A stretch of 64,000 nt of DNA. Origin: Cohnella panacarvi Gsoil 349 (GTDB lineage: Bacteria; Bacillota; Bacilli; Paenibacillales; Paenibacillaceae). How positions within the stretch are numbered: position 1 is the first letter of the stretch; each line of letters begins with the position of its first letter. The notes beneath the pieces are model-generated. The model was not told where the DNA came from. It ran no database searches and was given only the letters and a program-made list of their open reading frames with translations. Below are positions 16,184 through 25,702 of the stretch, one piece after another. Position numbers and translations under genes: made by a program. The DNA lies in the NCBI RefSeq assembly GCF_000515335.1, contig NZ_KI911563.1, positions 4,539,233 to 4,603,232 of the forward strand, written 5' to 3'.

Positions 16184-18001
16184 ATGGCAGAACCTACGAT
16201 CAAGCAAAGCCATATCCGCAATTTCTGTATTATCGCGCACATCGACCACGGCAAATCGACGTTGGCCGACCGCATTCTGGAATATACCGGCGCGCTCACC
16301 TCCCGCGAAATGCAGGAGCAGGTGCTCGATTCGATGGACCTCGAGCGAGAGCGCGGCATTACGATCAAGCTTCAGGCCGTGCGCCTGAAGTACAAAGCCG
16401 ACGACGGCGAGACGTATTTGCTGCACCTGATCGATACGCCTGGGCACGTCGATTTCACGTACGAAGTGTCGCGAAGCTTGGCGGCATGCGAAGGCGCGAT
16501 CCTCGTGGTCGACGCCGCGCAGGGCATCGAAGCGCAGACGCTCGCCAACGTGTACCTCGCGCTCGACAATAACCTCGAGATCGTGCCGGTCATCAACAAG
16601 ATCGACTTGCCGAGCGCCGAGCCCGAGCGCGTCAAGCAGGAAGTCGAAGACGTCATCGGCCTCGACGCCAGCGACGCCGTGCTCGCTTCCGCCAAGAACG
16701 GCATCGGGATCAAGGAAATTCTCGAGCAAATCGTTCAGAAGGTGCCGGCTCCCGTCGGCGACCGGAACAAGCCGCTTAAAGCGCTTATTTTCGACTCCCA
16801 CTACGATGCCTACCGCGGCGTCGTCTGCTACATCCGCGTCATCGACGGCACGATCCGTCCGGGTACGAAGATGAAGTTCATGGCGACGGGCGCGCAGTTC
16901 GACGTCGTCGAAGTCGGCACGTTCATGCCGCGCCAGACGCTCGTCGGCGAGCTCGGTCCGGGCGATGTAGGCTTCGTGGCCGCATCGATCAAGAACGTGA
17001 AGGATACGCGCGTAGGGGATACGATCACGGACGCGAAGAATCCGACTGCCGAGGCGCTTCCGGGTTACCGCCGCATTAATCCGATGGTATTCTGCGGTCT
17101 GTTCCCGATCGAATCCACGGACTACAACGACCTGCGCGACGCGCTGGAGAAGCTGGAGCTGAACGACGCATCGCTTCGTTTCGAGCCGGAGTCTTCCCAA
17201 GCGCTCGGCTTCGGTTTCCGCTGCGGCTTCCTCGGCATGCTCCACATGGAGATCATCCAGGAGCGCATCGAGCGCGAGTTCAACATTCCGCTCATTACGA
17301 CGGCGCCGTCCGTTATTTATCACGTCATGCAGACGGACGGGCAGAAGCTCGAGATTTCGAACCCGGCGGATTATCCGGAATCGGGCAAGATCGATTTCGT
17401 CGAGGAGCCGTTCGTCAAAGCTTCCATCATCGTGCCTAACGATTACGTCGGCGCGATTATGGAGCTTTGCCAAGGCAAGCGCGGCGAGTTTATCGACATG
17501 CAATATCTCGATACGAACCGCGTCACGCTCAAGTACGACATTCCGCTCGCAGAGATCGTCTACGACTTCTTCGACCAATTGAAGTCGAGCACGAAGGGCT
17601 ATGCGTCTTTCGACTACGAGCTGTCCGGTTACCGGCAGTCTAGTTTGGTCAAGATGGACATTCTCCTCAATGCCGAGAAAGTCGACGCGCTGTCCTTTAT
17701 CGTTCACCGCGACCGTGCTTATAATCGCGGACGAATCATTTGCGAGAAGCTGAAGGACCTCATCCCGCGTCAAATGTTCGAGGTGCCGATCCAAGCGGCT
17801 GTAGGCCAGAAGATTGTCTCCCGCGAGACGATCAAGGCGATGCGCAAGAACGTGCTCGCCAAGTGTTACGGGGGCGACATCTCGCGTAAGCGGAAGCTGC
17901 TCGACAAGCAGAAGGAAGGCAAGAAGCGGATGAAGCAGGTCGGCAACGTCGAGGTGCCGCAGGAAGCGTTCATGGCCGTGCTGAAGCTGGACGAAGATTA
18001 A
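16184..18001 (+). CDS. lepA: Elongation factor 4 (LepA)
   Basis: The 605-residue GTPase acts on the ribosome to help back-translocation and 30S biogenesis. It has G1 AHIDHGKS (~18-25), RERGITIK switch I, DTPGH in switch II, NKIDLP, and the LepA-specific C-terminal domain with [20 protein letters not shown]. Length equals the family norm. The chosen ATG follows GGAGGG by 11 nt; a longer frame upstream has no homology. Codon usage is more regular than the neighbours, as expected for an abundant factor. Its B. subtilis partners spoIIP-yqxA are separated here by a 10-kb insertion. Confidence 0.97.
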   Translation: MAEPTIKQSHIRNFCIIAHIDHGKSTLADRILEYTGALTSREMQEQVLDSMDLERERGITIKLQAVRLKYKADDGETYLLHLIDTPGHVDFTYEVSRSLAACEGAILVVDAAQGIEAQTLANVYLALDNNLEIVPVINKIDLPSAEPERVKQEVEDVIGLDASDAVLASAKNGIGIKEILEQIVQKVPAPVGDRNKPLKALIFDSHYDAYRGVVCYIRVIDGTIRPGTKMKFMATGAQFDVVEVGTFMPRQTLVGELGPGDVGFVAASIKNVKDTRVGDTITDAKNPTAEALPGYRRINPMVFCGLFPIESTDYNDLRDALEKLELNDASLRFEPESSQALGFGFRCGFLGMLHMEIIQERIEREFNIPLITTAPSVIYHVMQTDGQKLEISNPADYPESGKIDFVEEPFVKASIIVPNDYVGAIMELCQGKRGEFIDMQYLDTNRVTLKYDIPLAEIVYDFFDQLKSSTKGYASFDYELSGYRQSSLVKMDILLNAEKVDALSFIVHRDRAYNRGRIICEKLKDLIPRQMFEVPIQAAVGQKIVSRETIKAMRKNVLAKCYGGDISRKRKLLDKQKEGKKRMKQVGNVEVPQEAFMAVLKLDED

Positions 18002-18020
18002 ACTTGTCCTACTGAAAGTA

Positions 18021-18208
18021 ACTTAACGGAACCCATTTCCTCTAATTCAAAGAAAAAGTGTGCCGCAAGCTAAATAACGGAACTCAGTTCCGTTATCAGG
18101 GCGGTTCGAGGTTAGTATCGGTTGAAATTCCGGAAATAACGGAAGTCAGTTCCGCTATTCCGCGTATCAGACGTATCTGGAGCGAAATAGCGGAACGATG
18201 TTCCGTTA
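18021..18208. repeat. Four-palindrome intergenic element E3 (CGGAACT core)
   Basis: Four dyads have centres near 18034, 18085, 18147 and 18198 (spacing 51/62/51). The second is the clearest: ATAACGGAACT, one central C, AGTTCCGTTAT (18074-18096). The third and fourth have AATAACGGAA...TTCCGCTATT and TAGCGGAAC...GTTCCGTTA; the first is degenerate. The core differs from E1, E2 and E5, but the spacing is the same. Confidence 0.75.
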
Positions 18209-18218
18209 AGCACGATTG

Positions 18219-18301
18219 TAGCGTTATACGGCAACGTTTCTTGTTCTCTCGGGGCGCCGCGACTCGCCTGGATATGAGACTAGCGTTGTCCGGTAACGCT
18301 A
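18219..18301 (+). repeat. Imperfect inverted repeat before hemW
   Basis: Arms 18219-18236 and 18284-18301 pair at about 14 of 18 positions (TAGCGTTATACGGCAACG with CGTTGTCCGGTAACGCTA) around a 47-nt GC-rich loop. No T-run follows. It may be a leader structure of hemW or a remnant. Confidence 0.4.
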
Positions 18302-18344
18302 TTGTAATTTATTACGATGTTATTCCTTGAAACGTGGTGTAACG

Positions 18345-19520
18345 ATGAACAACATGAAAGCAACTAGTCCGCCTCTGCACGCATGGACCCCGCGGGCGCT
18401 GTACATCCATATTCCTTTTTGCACGAACAAGTGCTTCTATTGCGATTTCAATTCGTACGTGGCTGCGGGACAACCGATCGATGCCTATCTGGACGCGTTG
18501 GACAATGAAATGAAGCTGACGGTTGCTAAGCTGCCGCCGGAGACGATCGATACGGTGTTCGTAGGCGGAGGGACGCCGACGGTGCTTGATCCGAAGCAGA
18601 TGACGCGGTTCTTGGCGTCCGTGCGCAGGCATTTCCCGATCGCGTCGAACGCGGAGTTCACGATGGAGGCGAACCCGGGCACGACCGATCCCGAGAAGCT
18701 CGCCACGATGCGCGAAGGCGGCGTCAATCGGATCAGCTTCGGCGCGCAGACGTTCGACGAGGAGTTGCTGAAGACGATCGGCCGCATTCACGAAGCCCGC
18801 GACGTCGTGCAAAGCATCGCGAACGCGAAAGCCGCCGGCTTTGAGAACCTGTCGATCGACTTGATGTTCGGTTTGCCCAACCAGAAGCTAGCGCAGCTCA
18901 AGGACAGCGTGAACAAAGCGATCGAGCTCGATCTGCCCCACTATTCGTTGTACGGGTTAAAAGTAGAAGAGAACACGTTGTTCTACCGGCTCTATCAGCG
19001 CGACGAGCTGCCTCTTCCGGAGGAAGAAGAGGAGCTGGCGATGTACGAGTATTTAATGGAACGGTTAAGCGGGGAAGGGTATCGGCAGTACGAGATTAGC
19101 AACTTCGCGCGGCCGGGTTTCGAAAGCCGCCACAACATCACGTACTGGCGCAACGAACCGTATTACGGACTTGGGGCCGGCGCACACGGTTACGCGCACG
19201 GTCTGCGCCACGTCAACATTAAAGGCGTGCAGCCTTATATCGATGCCGCGAACAGCGCGCTTCCGCGGTTGGAGACGAATCCGGTAGACGCGGCCGACGC
19301 GATGGGCGACTTCATGATGGTCGGTCTGCGCATGCTGGGCGGCGTACGCGAGGAAGACTTCGGAAGCCAATTCGGCGGCGCGACGATGGAGGAGACGTTC
19401 GGTCCGGCGCTATCCAAGCTACAGAAGCAAGGGCTGCTGGAGCGGACCGAGCGAGGGGGATACCGGCTGACGCCGCAAGGCGTGCTGCTCGGCAACGAAG
19501 TGTTCGGCGCTTTCGTCTAG
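18345..19520 (+). CDS. hemW: Heme chaperone HemW (radical SAM)
   Basis: The 391-residue protein has the radical-SAM cluster motif CTNKCFYC (Cys26, 30, 33) with the HemW pattern YIHIPFC, then GGGTPT and EANPGT. HemW proteins insert heme into respiratory proteins and are often misnamed coproporphyrinogen III oxidase. I chose the ATG at 18345; an in-frame TTG at 18327 is weaker. It follows lepA as in B. subtilis. Its TAG stop shares the four bases CTAG with the stop of the convergent DinB gene. Confidence 0.92.
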   Translation: MNNMKATSPPLHAWTPRALYIHIPFCTNKCFYCDFNSYVAAGQPIDAYLDALDNEMKLTVAKLPPETIDTVFVGGGTPTVLDPKQMTRFLASVRRHFPIASNAEFTMEANPGTTDPEKLATMREGGVNRISFGAQTFDEELLKTIGRIHEARDVVQSIANAKAAGFENLSIDLMFGLPNQKLAQLKDSVNKAIELDLPHYSLYGLKVEENTLFYRLYQRDELPLPEEEEELAMYEYLMERLSGEGYRQYEISNFARPGFESRHNITYWRNEPYYGLGAGAHGYAHGLRHVNIKGVQPYIDAANSALPRLETNPVDAADAMGDFMMVGLRMLGGVREEDFGSQFGGATMEETFGPALSKLQKQGLLERTERGGYRLTPQGVLLGNEVFGAFV

Positions 19521-20056
19521 CTCCGTTTCATGGACGCGTTGAACCGCGCGGACGCGTTCTTGGCGATGCTGAGCGTATTCCATTGCGCCGATCGATACGC
19601 TTTGGCCGCATAGACGATCTGCCCGACATGGTAGCCGTAGTGGGAAATTTGACGCTGGATCGCTTGGACGACGGTGTGGGGTTCCTCGCGAATCGTTACC
19701 GTGCGCAGCAGATCGTCTGGCGTCAGCTCCGACAACGTAGCCAACAGCACGTTCCAGCCTTGCTCCCATAGGTCTAGCACTTGTTGCTTATCCGTGAAGC
19801 CGTCCACGAATTCATCGTCGCGGTTGCGATTCGGCTTCTCTCCGTCCGTTGTAAGGAAATCGGTCCAGCGGGAAATCATGTTGCCCGCTACGTGTTTGGC
19901 GATAATCGCGATGCTGTTGCTTTCCGGATCAGGTACCCAGAACAATCCCGCATCGTCCAATTGCTCCATCGCCCGATCGGCAAGCTTCTTTTGGCTTCTG
20001 AAAGTCGAGAGGCTCGTGTCGAGATATTGTACGGCAAGGTCGTCTTGATTAGGCAT
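19517..20056 (-). CDS. DinB-family protein (DUF1572-like)
   Basis: The 179-residue protein has a four-helix DinB fold with the metal-ligand histidines in IAKHVAGNM and ISHYGYHVGQIVY. Members bind divalent metals and often act as thiol transferases, but the substrate here is unknown. I chose the ATG at 20056, 8 nt after AAGGAG, over a GTG two codons upstream. It converges with hemW with a 4-bp overlap and no room for a terminator. Confidence 0.82.
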   Translation of the reverse strand: MPNQDDLAVQYLDTSLSTFRSQKKLADRAMEQLDDAGLFWVPDPESNSIAIIAKHVAGNMISRWTDFLTTDGEKPNRNRDDEFVDGFTDKQQVLDLWEQGWNVLLATLSELTPDDLLRTVTIREEPHTVVQAIQRQISHYGYHVGQIVYAAKAYRSAQWNTLSIAKNASARFNASMKRS

Positions 20057-20155
20057 GAACACCGCTCCTTCGCGTCTTATCGGTTACCCCTTTATCATAC
20101 GCGACGACCGGGCATTTTCAAGATACGATTATTTATAGCCCCCATAAACAAAAGT

Positions 20156-20184
20156 AAGCCTGTCCGGCGAGTCCGGGCAGGCTT
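20156..20184 (-). terminator. Terminator of the stress-protein-like gene
   Basis: AAGCCTGTCCGG, a 5-nt loop and CCGGGCAGGCTT form a 12-bp stem just below the stop of the minus-strand gene at 20191, followed on that strand by ACTTTTGTTT. Confidence 0.8.
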
Positions 20185-20190
20185 CTTCGC

Positions 20191-20667
20191 TTATCCGCCG
20201 TTAACGTAATCGTTCGGGCATTCGCCGACGGCGAAGGCGTCGTGGTTCCACAGCACGCTGACGATCAGCTTGCGTTCGGCTGCCTCGCATTCGACGAGGA
20301 CGGTGATATCGGACGATTTTTTCCTTCGCATGACGGACATCCGTCTTCTTTCCCACCCTTTATGTATCCCGAATCCGAGGGCGAAACCGGAGGCGGCCGA
20401 AATCAATCCCCATAGGATCGGCCCCCATGCGAGCATGAAGCCGCGGCTAATGCCGATTACGGACACGGCGGTCGCGAAGGCGAGTCCGAATTCGACGCTT
20501 GTGTGACCGGATATCGGATTGCCGATCTCCCGGTGCGAGTTCGCCGTATCCGGGCTATGATCCATCGGAACGACGAGCATCCTGTCTTTGCCGACCCCGG
20601 ATTTCTCCAGCGCGAGCACGGCCTGCATGACCCTAGTGTCGTTCGGGAACGTACCGATAACGAGCAT
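20191..20667 (-). CDS. Membrane protein resembling general-stress 17M/YflT group
   Basis: The 158-residue protein has an N-terminal alpha/beta part (MLVIGTFPNDTRVMQAVLALEKSG), two hydrophobic segments joined by GFMLAWGPILWGLISAASG, then a basic region and a C-terminal alpha/beta part (SDITVLVECEAAERKLIV). The pattern of a short ferredoxin-like sensor flanking a glycine-rich membrane hairpin recalls the YflT/17M stress proteins, but I cannot confirm a family. It is 16 bp downstream of the next gene (20684), so the two are likely cotranscribed. Confidence 0.6.
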   Translation of the reverse strand: MLVIGTFPNDTRVMQAVLALEKSGVGKDRMLVVPMDHSPDTANSHREIGNPISGHTSVEFGLAFATAVSVIGISRGFMLAWGPILWGLISAASGFALGFGIHKGWERRRMSVMRRKKSSDITVLVECEAAERKLIVSVLWNHDAFAVGECPNDYVNGG

Positions 20668-20683
20668 CCGTACACCTCCGCGG

Positions 20684-21460
20684 TCATTGGCCGCGATAAC
20701 GAGCGAGACGGATGTTCGCCCGTTGGTATTCGCGGCATAGATAAAGGCGCTGTTCCGTTCGGAATAGCCGATTCTGTCGCAGGCAGCAGACGAACGTATG
20801 ATGCGCGGCGCCGCCTACTAACGAGGGCATGAATAACAGCCAATGCGGATCTAGCCGCGCGGCGCCTTCCATGTCCCCGAGCAGCAGGCGGATCAACGCC
20901 GTATTGAAGCCCGAAAGCGTGCCGTAAACCCACGACCAGAAAACACCGTAGATGGCCAGCCAATACCGTTGCACGTAGAATTGACCGAGCCCGGGCAGCA
21001 AACAGGAGAACGCGACTCCGACCCACGGGTTTTTCTCGTTGGAATAGATGAATTCCTGGGAACGGACGTACGCCGGGGCGATGCGGTTAATTCCCCTGAC
21101 GCCTCTGTCGATCAGTCGGTTCTGGTCGATCGCGAGCCGATAACTATCCATCATGGAGAATAAATAGATGACGGCATATCCGATCGCCCAGTTCGGATTC
21201 AGTTCTTCGGCAGCTCTCTCGAATTGGCCGCAAAACGTGTATACCATCGATTCGTTCACGTGGGCGAACGTGTTGACGAACACCTCGGACAGCGTAAAAA
21301 AGACGCCGCGCACGTTGTGGTTGATTAGCAGATGCCCGAAGCCGGGGAAGATTGCGGATAGCCATGCGGCGGTTCGAGGATCGTAGCGGGCGATTAGATC
21401 GTAACCGTTCGTCCGGGCGGTATTGGCGGATGCCCCGTCGGATAAGTGATGTCGTTTCAT
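20684..21460 (-). CDS. Multi-pass membrane protein, unknown function
   Basis: The 258-residue product has two similar halves of membrane segments: AAWLSAIFPGFGHLLINHNVRG and GVAFSCLLPGLGQFYVQRYWLAIYG are internal copies of the TM2-like phrase 'FPG(F/L)G', and each is followed by further helices. This suggests a duplicated small-membrane-protein module. I chose the ATG at 21460; the frame runs on upstream only as antisense of gerAA. No ribosome binding site is clear. It is divergent from the gerA operon (148 bp apart) and may share its regulation. Confidence 0.6.
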   Translation of the reverse strand: MKRHHLSDGASANTARTNGYDLIARYDPRTAAWLSAIFPGFGHLLINHNVRGVFFTLSEVFVNTFAHVNESMVYTFCGQFERAAEELNPNWAIGYAVIYLFSMMDSYRLAIDQNRLIDRGVRGINRIAPAYVRSQEFIYSNEKNPWVGVAFSCLLPGLGQFYVQRYWLAIYGVFWSWVYGTLSGFNTALIRLLLGDMEGAARLDPHWLLFMPSLVGGAAHHTFVCCLRQNRLFRTEQRLYLCREYQRANIRLARYRGQ

Positions 21461-21608
21461 AACGCTAGGATGCTGTAAATTTTTGTTTATTATGCGACGG
21501 CGGACGCAAGGACGGAATTGGATAATCGACAACATGCAGGGGAATATTGGATATCGAATTCCACCATTTTCTCGTATGGTGGGGTTGAGAAAAGGGGGCA
21601 TTTCCGCC

Positions 21609-23117
21609 ATGAGGGCTTTCGCTCCTCGCCCAGACGCCAAGCCGGTAGATCCCAAGGCAACGATGAACGCGGAATACGTACGAGATCTGCTGGCTTCGCC
21701 GACGGATTTAGTCTTGAAGGAGCTCGCGATCGGAGCGGAAGGCGAGCGCGTCGTCGTGTGCTGCATCGACGGACTGGTTGACCGTACGCTCGTCGACGAG
21801 CGATTGCTGCGCCCGTTGATGAGCAAAGCCCCTCTGGACGAGGCGGTTATCGCGTCTCCCGGATTCTTGGTTTGGCTGCAAGATTCCGTGCTTCCCTTGC
21901 AAGGCGCTTCGCTCGCGAACGATCTGAACGAAGCCGTCGACGCGTTGCTCGCCGGGGATACGGTGCTGTTCTCCGACGCCTCGCGACAAGCGCTCGTCGT
22001 CAGCAGCCAAGGGTGGAAAACACGGTCGATCGAAGAACCGCAGACGGAAGCGATCATCCGGGGGCCGCGGGACGGCTTCACGGAAGAAATTCGCACGAAC
22101 ACGTCGCTTATTCGCAAAAGAATAAGAGATCACAATCTACGGATGGTTTCGAAAGTCATTGGCAGGCGTGCGCGTAAAGAGCTGGTCGTCGCCTACGTGG
22201 AAGGCATCGTTAATCCCGAATTGCTCAAGGAAGTCATGCGAAGAATCGATACGCTGGACATGGACGATTTCGAAGGGTCGGGTTTCGTGGAGCAATGGCT
22301 TGCGGATCATCCCTTGTCCCCCTTTCCGACGATAACAAGCACCGAACGTCCCGATAAAGTGACGGGTGCGTTATTGCAGGGCCGCATCGCGCTCATCGTC
22401 GAAGGCACGCCTTTCCAACTGATCGTTCCGGCGACGTTCACGACTTTCTTCCAATCGCCGGAAGATTATTATCAGAACTGGTATATCACGACAACGCTGC
22501 GGGTACTGCGGTATTTGGCGGCTTTCATCGCGACGTTCCTGCCGGCTTTGTATATCGCCTTGCTAGAATACCATCACGGGATGCTGCCTTCCAAGTTGGC
22601 CTTCTCGCTGGCCGGGTCGCGGGAAGGCGTTCCTTTTCCGGCGGTCGTAGAAGCCCTACTGATGGAAGTGACGTTAGAATTGCTGCGCGAAGCGGGAATA
22701 CGGTTGCCGAAGCCGATCGGCCAGACGATCGGCATCGTCGGAGGACTTGTCATCGGCGAGGCCGCGGTGGCAGCCGGTATCGTCAGCCCGATCATGGTCA
22801 TCATCGTGTCGATTACCGCGATTACGTCTTTTGCTTTGCCTGCGTATTCGTTTGCGATTTCCTTGAGGCTCCTTCGCTTCTTCATTATGTTATGCGCCGC
22901 CGTATTCGGGCTGTACGGCATCATCTTGGCGTACATTGCCATAAACGTGCACGTCGTTAACTTGCAGTCGTTCGGCGTGCCGTATACGACGCCCATCGCG
23001 CCGACTTTCCTTCAGGATTGGAAAGATTTCCTCTTTAGAGCGCCGGTTATGCAAATGAGCAAAAGACCGGAAATGATGCAAACCGTGGAGAACAAACGCA
23101 TGAAAGAAAGGGAGTGA
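21609..23117 (+). CDS. gerAA: Spore germination receptor subunit A (GerAA family)
   Basis: The 502-residue protein is the A subunit of a nutrient germinant receptor in the spore inner membrane. It has the large hydrophilic N-terminal domain (about 300 residues, with LVVAYVEGIVNPELL and ALIVEGTPFQLIVP) and then about five membrane segments (from TTLRVLRYLAAFIATFLPALYIAL). I chose the ATG at 21609, 9 nt after AAAGGGGG; the frame is open 42 codons further upstream without homology. It begins a three-gene operon with gerAB and gerAC. The family is sigma-G dependent, but I could not find a certain promoter. Confidence 0.92.
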   Translation: MRAFAPRPDAKPVDPKATMNAEYVRDLLASPTDLVLKELAIGAEGERVVVCCIDGLVDRTLVDERLLRPLMSKAPLDEAVIASPGFLVWLQDSVLPLQGASLANDLNEAVDALLAGDTVLFSDASRQALVVSSQGWKTRSIEEPQTEAIIRGPRDGFTEEIRTNTSLIRKRIRDHNLRMVSKVIGRRARKELVVAYVEGIVNPELLKEVMRRIDTLDMDDFEGSGFVEQWLADHPLSPFPTITSTERPDKVTGALLQGRIALIVEGTPFQLIVPATFTTFFQSPEDYYQNWYITTTLRVLRYLAAFIATFLPALYIALLEYHHGMLPSKLAFSLAGSREGVPFPAVVEALLMEVTLELLREAGIRLPKPIGQTIGIVGGLVIGEAAVAAGIVSPIMVIIVSITAITSFALPAYSFAISLRLLRFFIMLCAAVFGLYGIILAYIAINVHVVNLQSFGVPYTTPIAPTFLQDWKDFLFRAPVMQMSKRPEMMQTVENKRMKERE

Positions 23118-23125
23118 GGAGAAGC

Positions 23126-24232
23126 ATGAAGCCCTTCGACTATGCCGACGCGAAGATCGGAACGAGGGAAATGGCGATATTGATATCTTCGATCATTTTG
23201 GGCGTTGGCGTGTTGACGATGCCGCGATCGATTGCGCAAATAACGAAATCTTCGGACGGTTGGGTATCGATTCTAATCGCGGGAGCGATCGCGATTTTCT
23301 TCGCTTTGATTGCTTCCAAGCTCGCATCCAAGTTTCCCGGCCGTACCTTTTACGAATTCGCGTCTTCCGTCGTTACGAAACCGATCGCGATCGTCATTAC
23401 AGCCGCTTTTAGCGCGTATTTCATCGGTTACGGAGCGTACGAGACCCGAATGATCGCGAACATCTCGAAGCAATATTTATTCGATCAGACGCCCGTGGAA
23501 GTGATCGCTTTCGTTTTTATCGCGGTGATGGCGTATTCGGTATCCGGCACGCAGATCGCGCTCCTTCGGCTTAACGTATTGTTTCTGCCTATCGTTCTGT
23601 TTATTTTGTTGTTCGTTCTCGTGTTCAGCACCAATTTGTTCGAAGTCAACCACTTGAAACCGTTTTTCGTCACCAAGTCGTTCGACCTGATCGGCGCAAG
23701 CAAGGAAAGCGTATTTTCGTTCTTGGGTTTCGAAATGGTGCTGTTCTACGCGTTCCTTATGCGCAAACCAGCCAAAGCTCCGATCGCTTCGGTTATCGGG
23801 GTGCTTATCCCGCTTGTCTTATATTTGCTTGTTTATATTATTGCGATCGGCGTATTCACGAACGAGGGCACGGCGAACGTTCAGTATCCTACGGTCGAGC
23901 TCGCGAAAGAGGTCGAGCTTCCCGGCGAGTTTTTCGAGCGATTCGAATCGTTGTTTTTCACGATTTGGATCATGACGGTGTTCAATACGGCAAGCATATC
24001 GATCGACGTCGCTCTCGCTTGCATGAGATCGATATTGGTGTCCGTGAGAAAGCCTGTCGCGATATCCGGGATCATTCCGGTCGTTTATTTCATAGGCATG
24101 ACTCCTCAAACCATCGGCGAAGTTTCGCTCTTCGGAGAATGGCTGAGTTATATCGGAATCGTGCTCGTCGGCGTCGTGCCGACTTCGCTTCTCATCGTCT
24201 CGAAAGCAAGAGGAATAAAGGGTAATGGATAG
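23126..24232 (+). CDS. gerAB: Germination receptor subunit B (GerAB family)
   Basis: The 368-residue protein has ten or so transmembrane segments and belongs to the amino acid/polyamine/organocation transporter-like GerAB group, thought to bind the germinant. The N-terminus IGTREMAILISSIILGVGVLTMPR is typical. GAGGAG precedes the ATG at 23126 by 5 nt; an upstream GTG overlapping the gerAA stop is less likely. It ends inside the start of gerAC (8-bp overlap). Confidence 0.92.
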   Translation: MKPFDYADAKIGTREMAILISSIILGVGVLTMPRSIAQITKSSDGWVSILIAGAIAIFFALIASKLASKFPGRTFYEFASSVVTKPIAIVITAAFSAYFIGYGAYETRMIANISKQYLFDQTPVEVIAFVFIAVMAYSVSGTQIALLRLNVLFLPIVLFILLFVLVFSTNLFEVNHLKPFFVTKSFDLIGASKESVFSFLGFEMVLFYAFLMRKPAKAPIASVIGVLIPLVLYLLVYIIAIGVFTNEGTANVQYPTVELAKEVELPGEFFERFESLFFTIWIMTVFNTASISIDVALACMRSILVSVRKPVAISGIIPVVYFIGMTPQTIGEVSLFGEWLSYIGIVLVGVVPTSLLIVSKARGIKGNG

Positions 24233-25436
24233 ACGGGCGATTAAACTGACGGGGACAATGCTCGTCTGCACCATGCTGATTGGCGGGTGCTGGGATCGCG
24301 TGGAAATCGACCAGCGAGGTTTCGTCATCGGAGTTGCGATCGACGCTCCCGTCCAATCTGAACAAGCTCGCGGCGGGGAATCCAGCGGTAAGTACAGGGT
24401 AACGTTCCAAATCGTCACTACTTCCGCGATCAAGGCAGGCCAAGGCAAATCCGGCGGGGGAGACGGCGAAGGGAAAGGCAAAGCCTACACCAACATCACC
24501 GTTCAAGAAAAAACCTTTTCCGCCGTCGCGGCCAAATTATCGAATCGGACGAGCCGGTTGCCGTTCATGGAACATTTGAAAACGATCGTCGTCTCTTCGA
24601 CAATGGCGCGCTCCTCGGAGGGATTGGGCAATATGTTCGACTTTTTCCTTAGGGATAACGATATGAGACGTTCCGCTCATGTGCTCATCGCCAAGGAAGA
24701 GGCTCGGAAAGCGCTTGAGCTCGAAGTGCCGAACGAGCCGCTGCCTTCCATCTATTTAAACATCTTCGATCGGAACCGGCGCTCAAGCTCTTTTATCCCT
24801 CCTCAAGTCCGCATCGGCGATGTGCAGGAAAAGCTGCTTCAGTACGAGACGTTCGTCATACCTGAAGTTTCATTGAAAGGGAAAGAGGAAGCTTCTCTCG
24901 AAAGTTTGGCGATCATCGACGGCAGGGCTAACCGAATGGTCGGATCGCTCCGGGGGCGGGACACGCAATCTTTGAATTTTATGAGAGGCACGGTCAAGGG
25001 GGGAGTCGTCAATTTCAAATTAGAAGGTCGGGAGTCCGCCCTCCAACTGGAGAAGGCGAGCAGCAAGATCGTATTGGCGAACCGCGATCCGAGTAGTCTT
25101 GCGTTCACGATCAGAATATCCGTCAACGGATCGTTGAACGAGACGACCGCGCTGGACAACTTCTCGGAACAGGAAGCTCTCGATAAAATCGAACAAGCGG
25201 TTTCGTCAACGATCGCGAGCAACTGCGAGGACACCTTGGAAAAACTGCAGCGCAAATTCAAGAAAGACGTGGTTGGGATAGGCTCTTATTTGTATAGGAA
25301 TCATTACCGCTTGTGGCAAAAAGTCGAGGGAAATTGGGAACGCGGCGACATGATGTTCTCGCATGTTCGGATCAAAGTGGAGGTTCGGACGAAAGTAAGG
25401 CGCGTAGGGAACATTCAACAAATCAGAAGGGGATGA
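24225..25436 (+). CDS. gerAC: Germination receptor subunit C (GerAC family lipoprotein)
   Basis: The 403-residue protein has a lipoprotein signal (MLIGGC, Cys22) followed by the GerAC start WDRVEIDQRGFVIGVAID. GerAC is on the outer face of the spore inner membrane and completes the receptor. An uncommon Gly/Lys-rich insert (GQGKSGGGDGEGKGK) lies near residue 70. The conserved C-terminal domain contains KFKKDVVGIGSYLYRNH. Eight bases overlap gerAB, indicating coupling. Confidence 0.92.
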   Translation: MDRRAIKLTGTMLVCTMLIGGCWDRVEIDQRGFVIGVAIDAPVQSEQARGGESSGKYRVTFQIVTTSAIKAGQGKSGGGDGEGKGKAYTNITVQEKTFSAVAAKLSNRTSRLPFMEHLKTIVVSSTMARSSEGLGNMFDFFLRDNDMRRSAHVLIAKEEARKALELEVPNEPLPSIYLNIFDRNRRSSSFIPPQVRIGDVQEKLLQYETFVIPEVSLKGKEEASLESLAIIDGRANRMVGSLRGRDTQSLNFMRGTVKGGVVNFKLEGRESALQLEKASSKIVLANRDPSSLAFTIRISVNGSLNETTALDNFSEQEALDKIEQAVSSTIASNCEDTLEKLQRKFKKDVVGIGSYLYRNHYRLWQKVEGNWERGDMMFSHVRIKVEVRTKVRRVGNIQQIRRG

Positions 25437-25445
25437 CGATCCGTG

Positions 25446-25601
25446 ATGTGGAGATTTATTAACGAGCATTCTCCGTCGGGAGCCGGGTGGTTCTACACGG
25501 CGTTGTGCGCGATCTTCCCTCATATAGCCTATCGGATCAATCGAAAGCTGCATCAGTTGACCGATCCGCCGTGGAAGCGCAAGCCGGATTCCGGAGACTG
25601 A
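25446..25601 (+). CDS. Small ORF at the end of the gerA operon (51 aa)
   Basis: ATG at 25446 opens a 51-codon frame (MWRFINEHSPSGAGWFYTAL... ends KRKPDSGD) ten bases after the gerAC stop. It has one short aromatic hydrophobic stretch (GWFYTALCAIFPHIAY) and a basic, Pro-rich tail. Small membrane 'D' proteins are known beside some ger operons in Bacilli, so it may be a fourth receptor component. A weak RBS (AAGGGG ~15 nt upstream) is the main doubt. Confidence 0.5.
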   Translation: MWRFINEHSPSGAGWFYTALCAIFPHIAYRINRKLHQLTDPPWKRKPDSGD

Positions 25602-25702
25602 ACGGATGTCGCCGGCGGGCGACTTTTCGGTATTGTGCCTGGCTGAATACTGTTGTATATTTATTCATATTACTCAGTCCTCCACGAAAAGAAGGTGTCC
25701 GC

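Noticed and set aside
16058..17794. 578-residue minus-strand ORF opposite lepA
   Set aside because: Antisense shadow of a highly conserved gene in GC-rich DNA; no homology.
21461..22117. Long N-terminal extension of the minus-strand membrane gene
   Set aside because: Runs antisense through gerAA; the protein starts sensibly at 21460.
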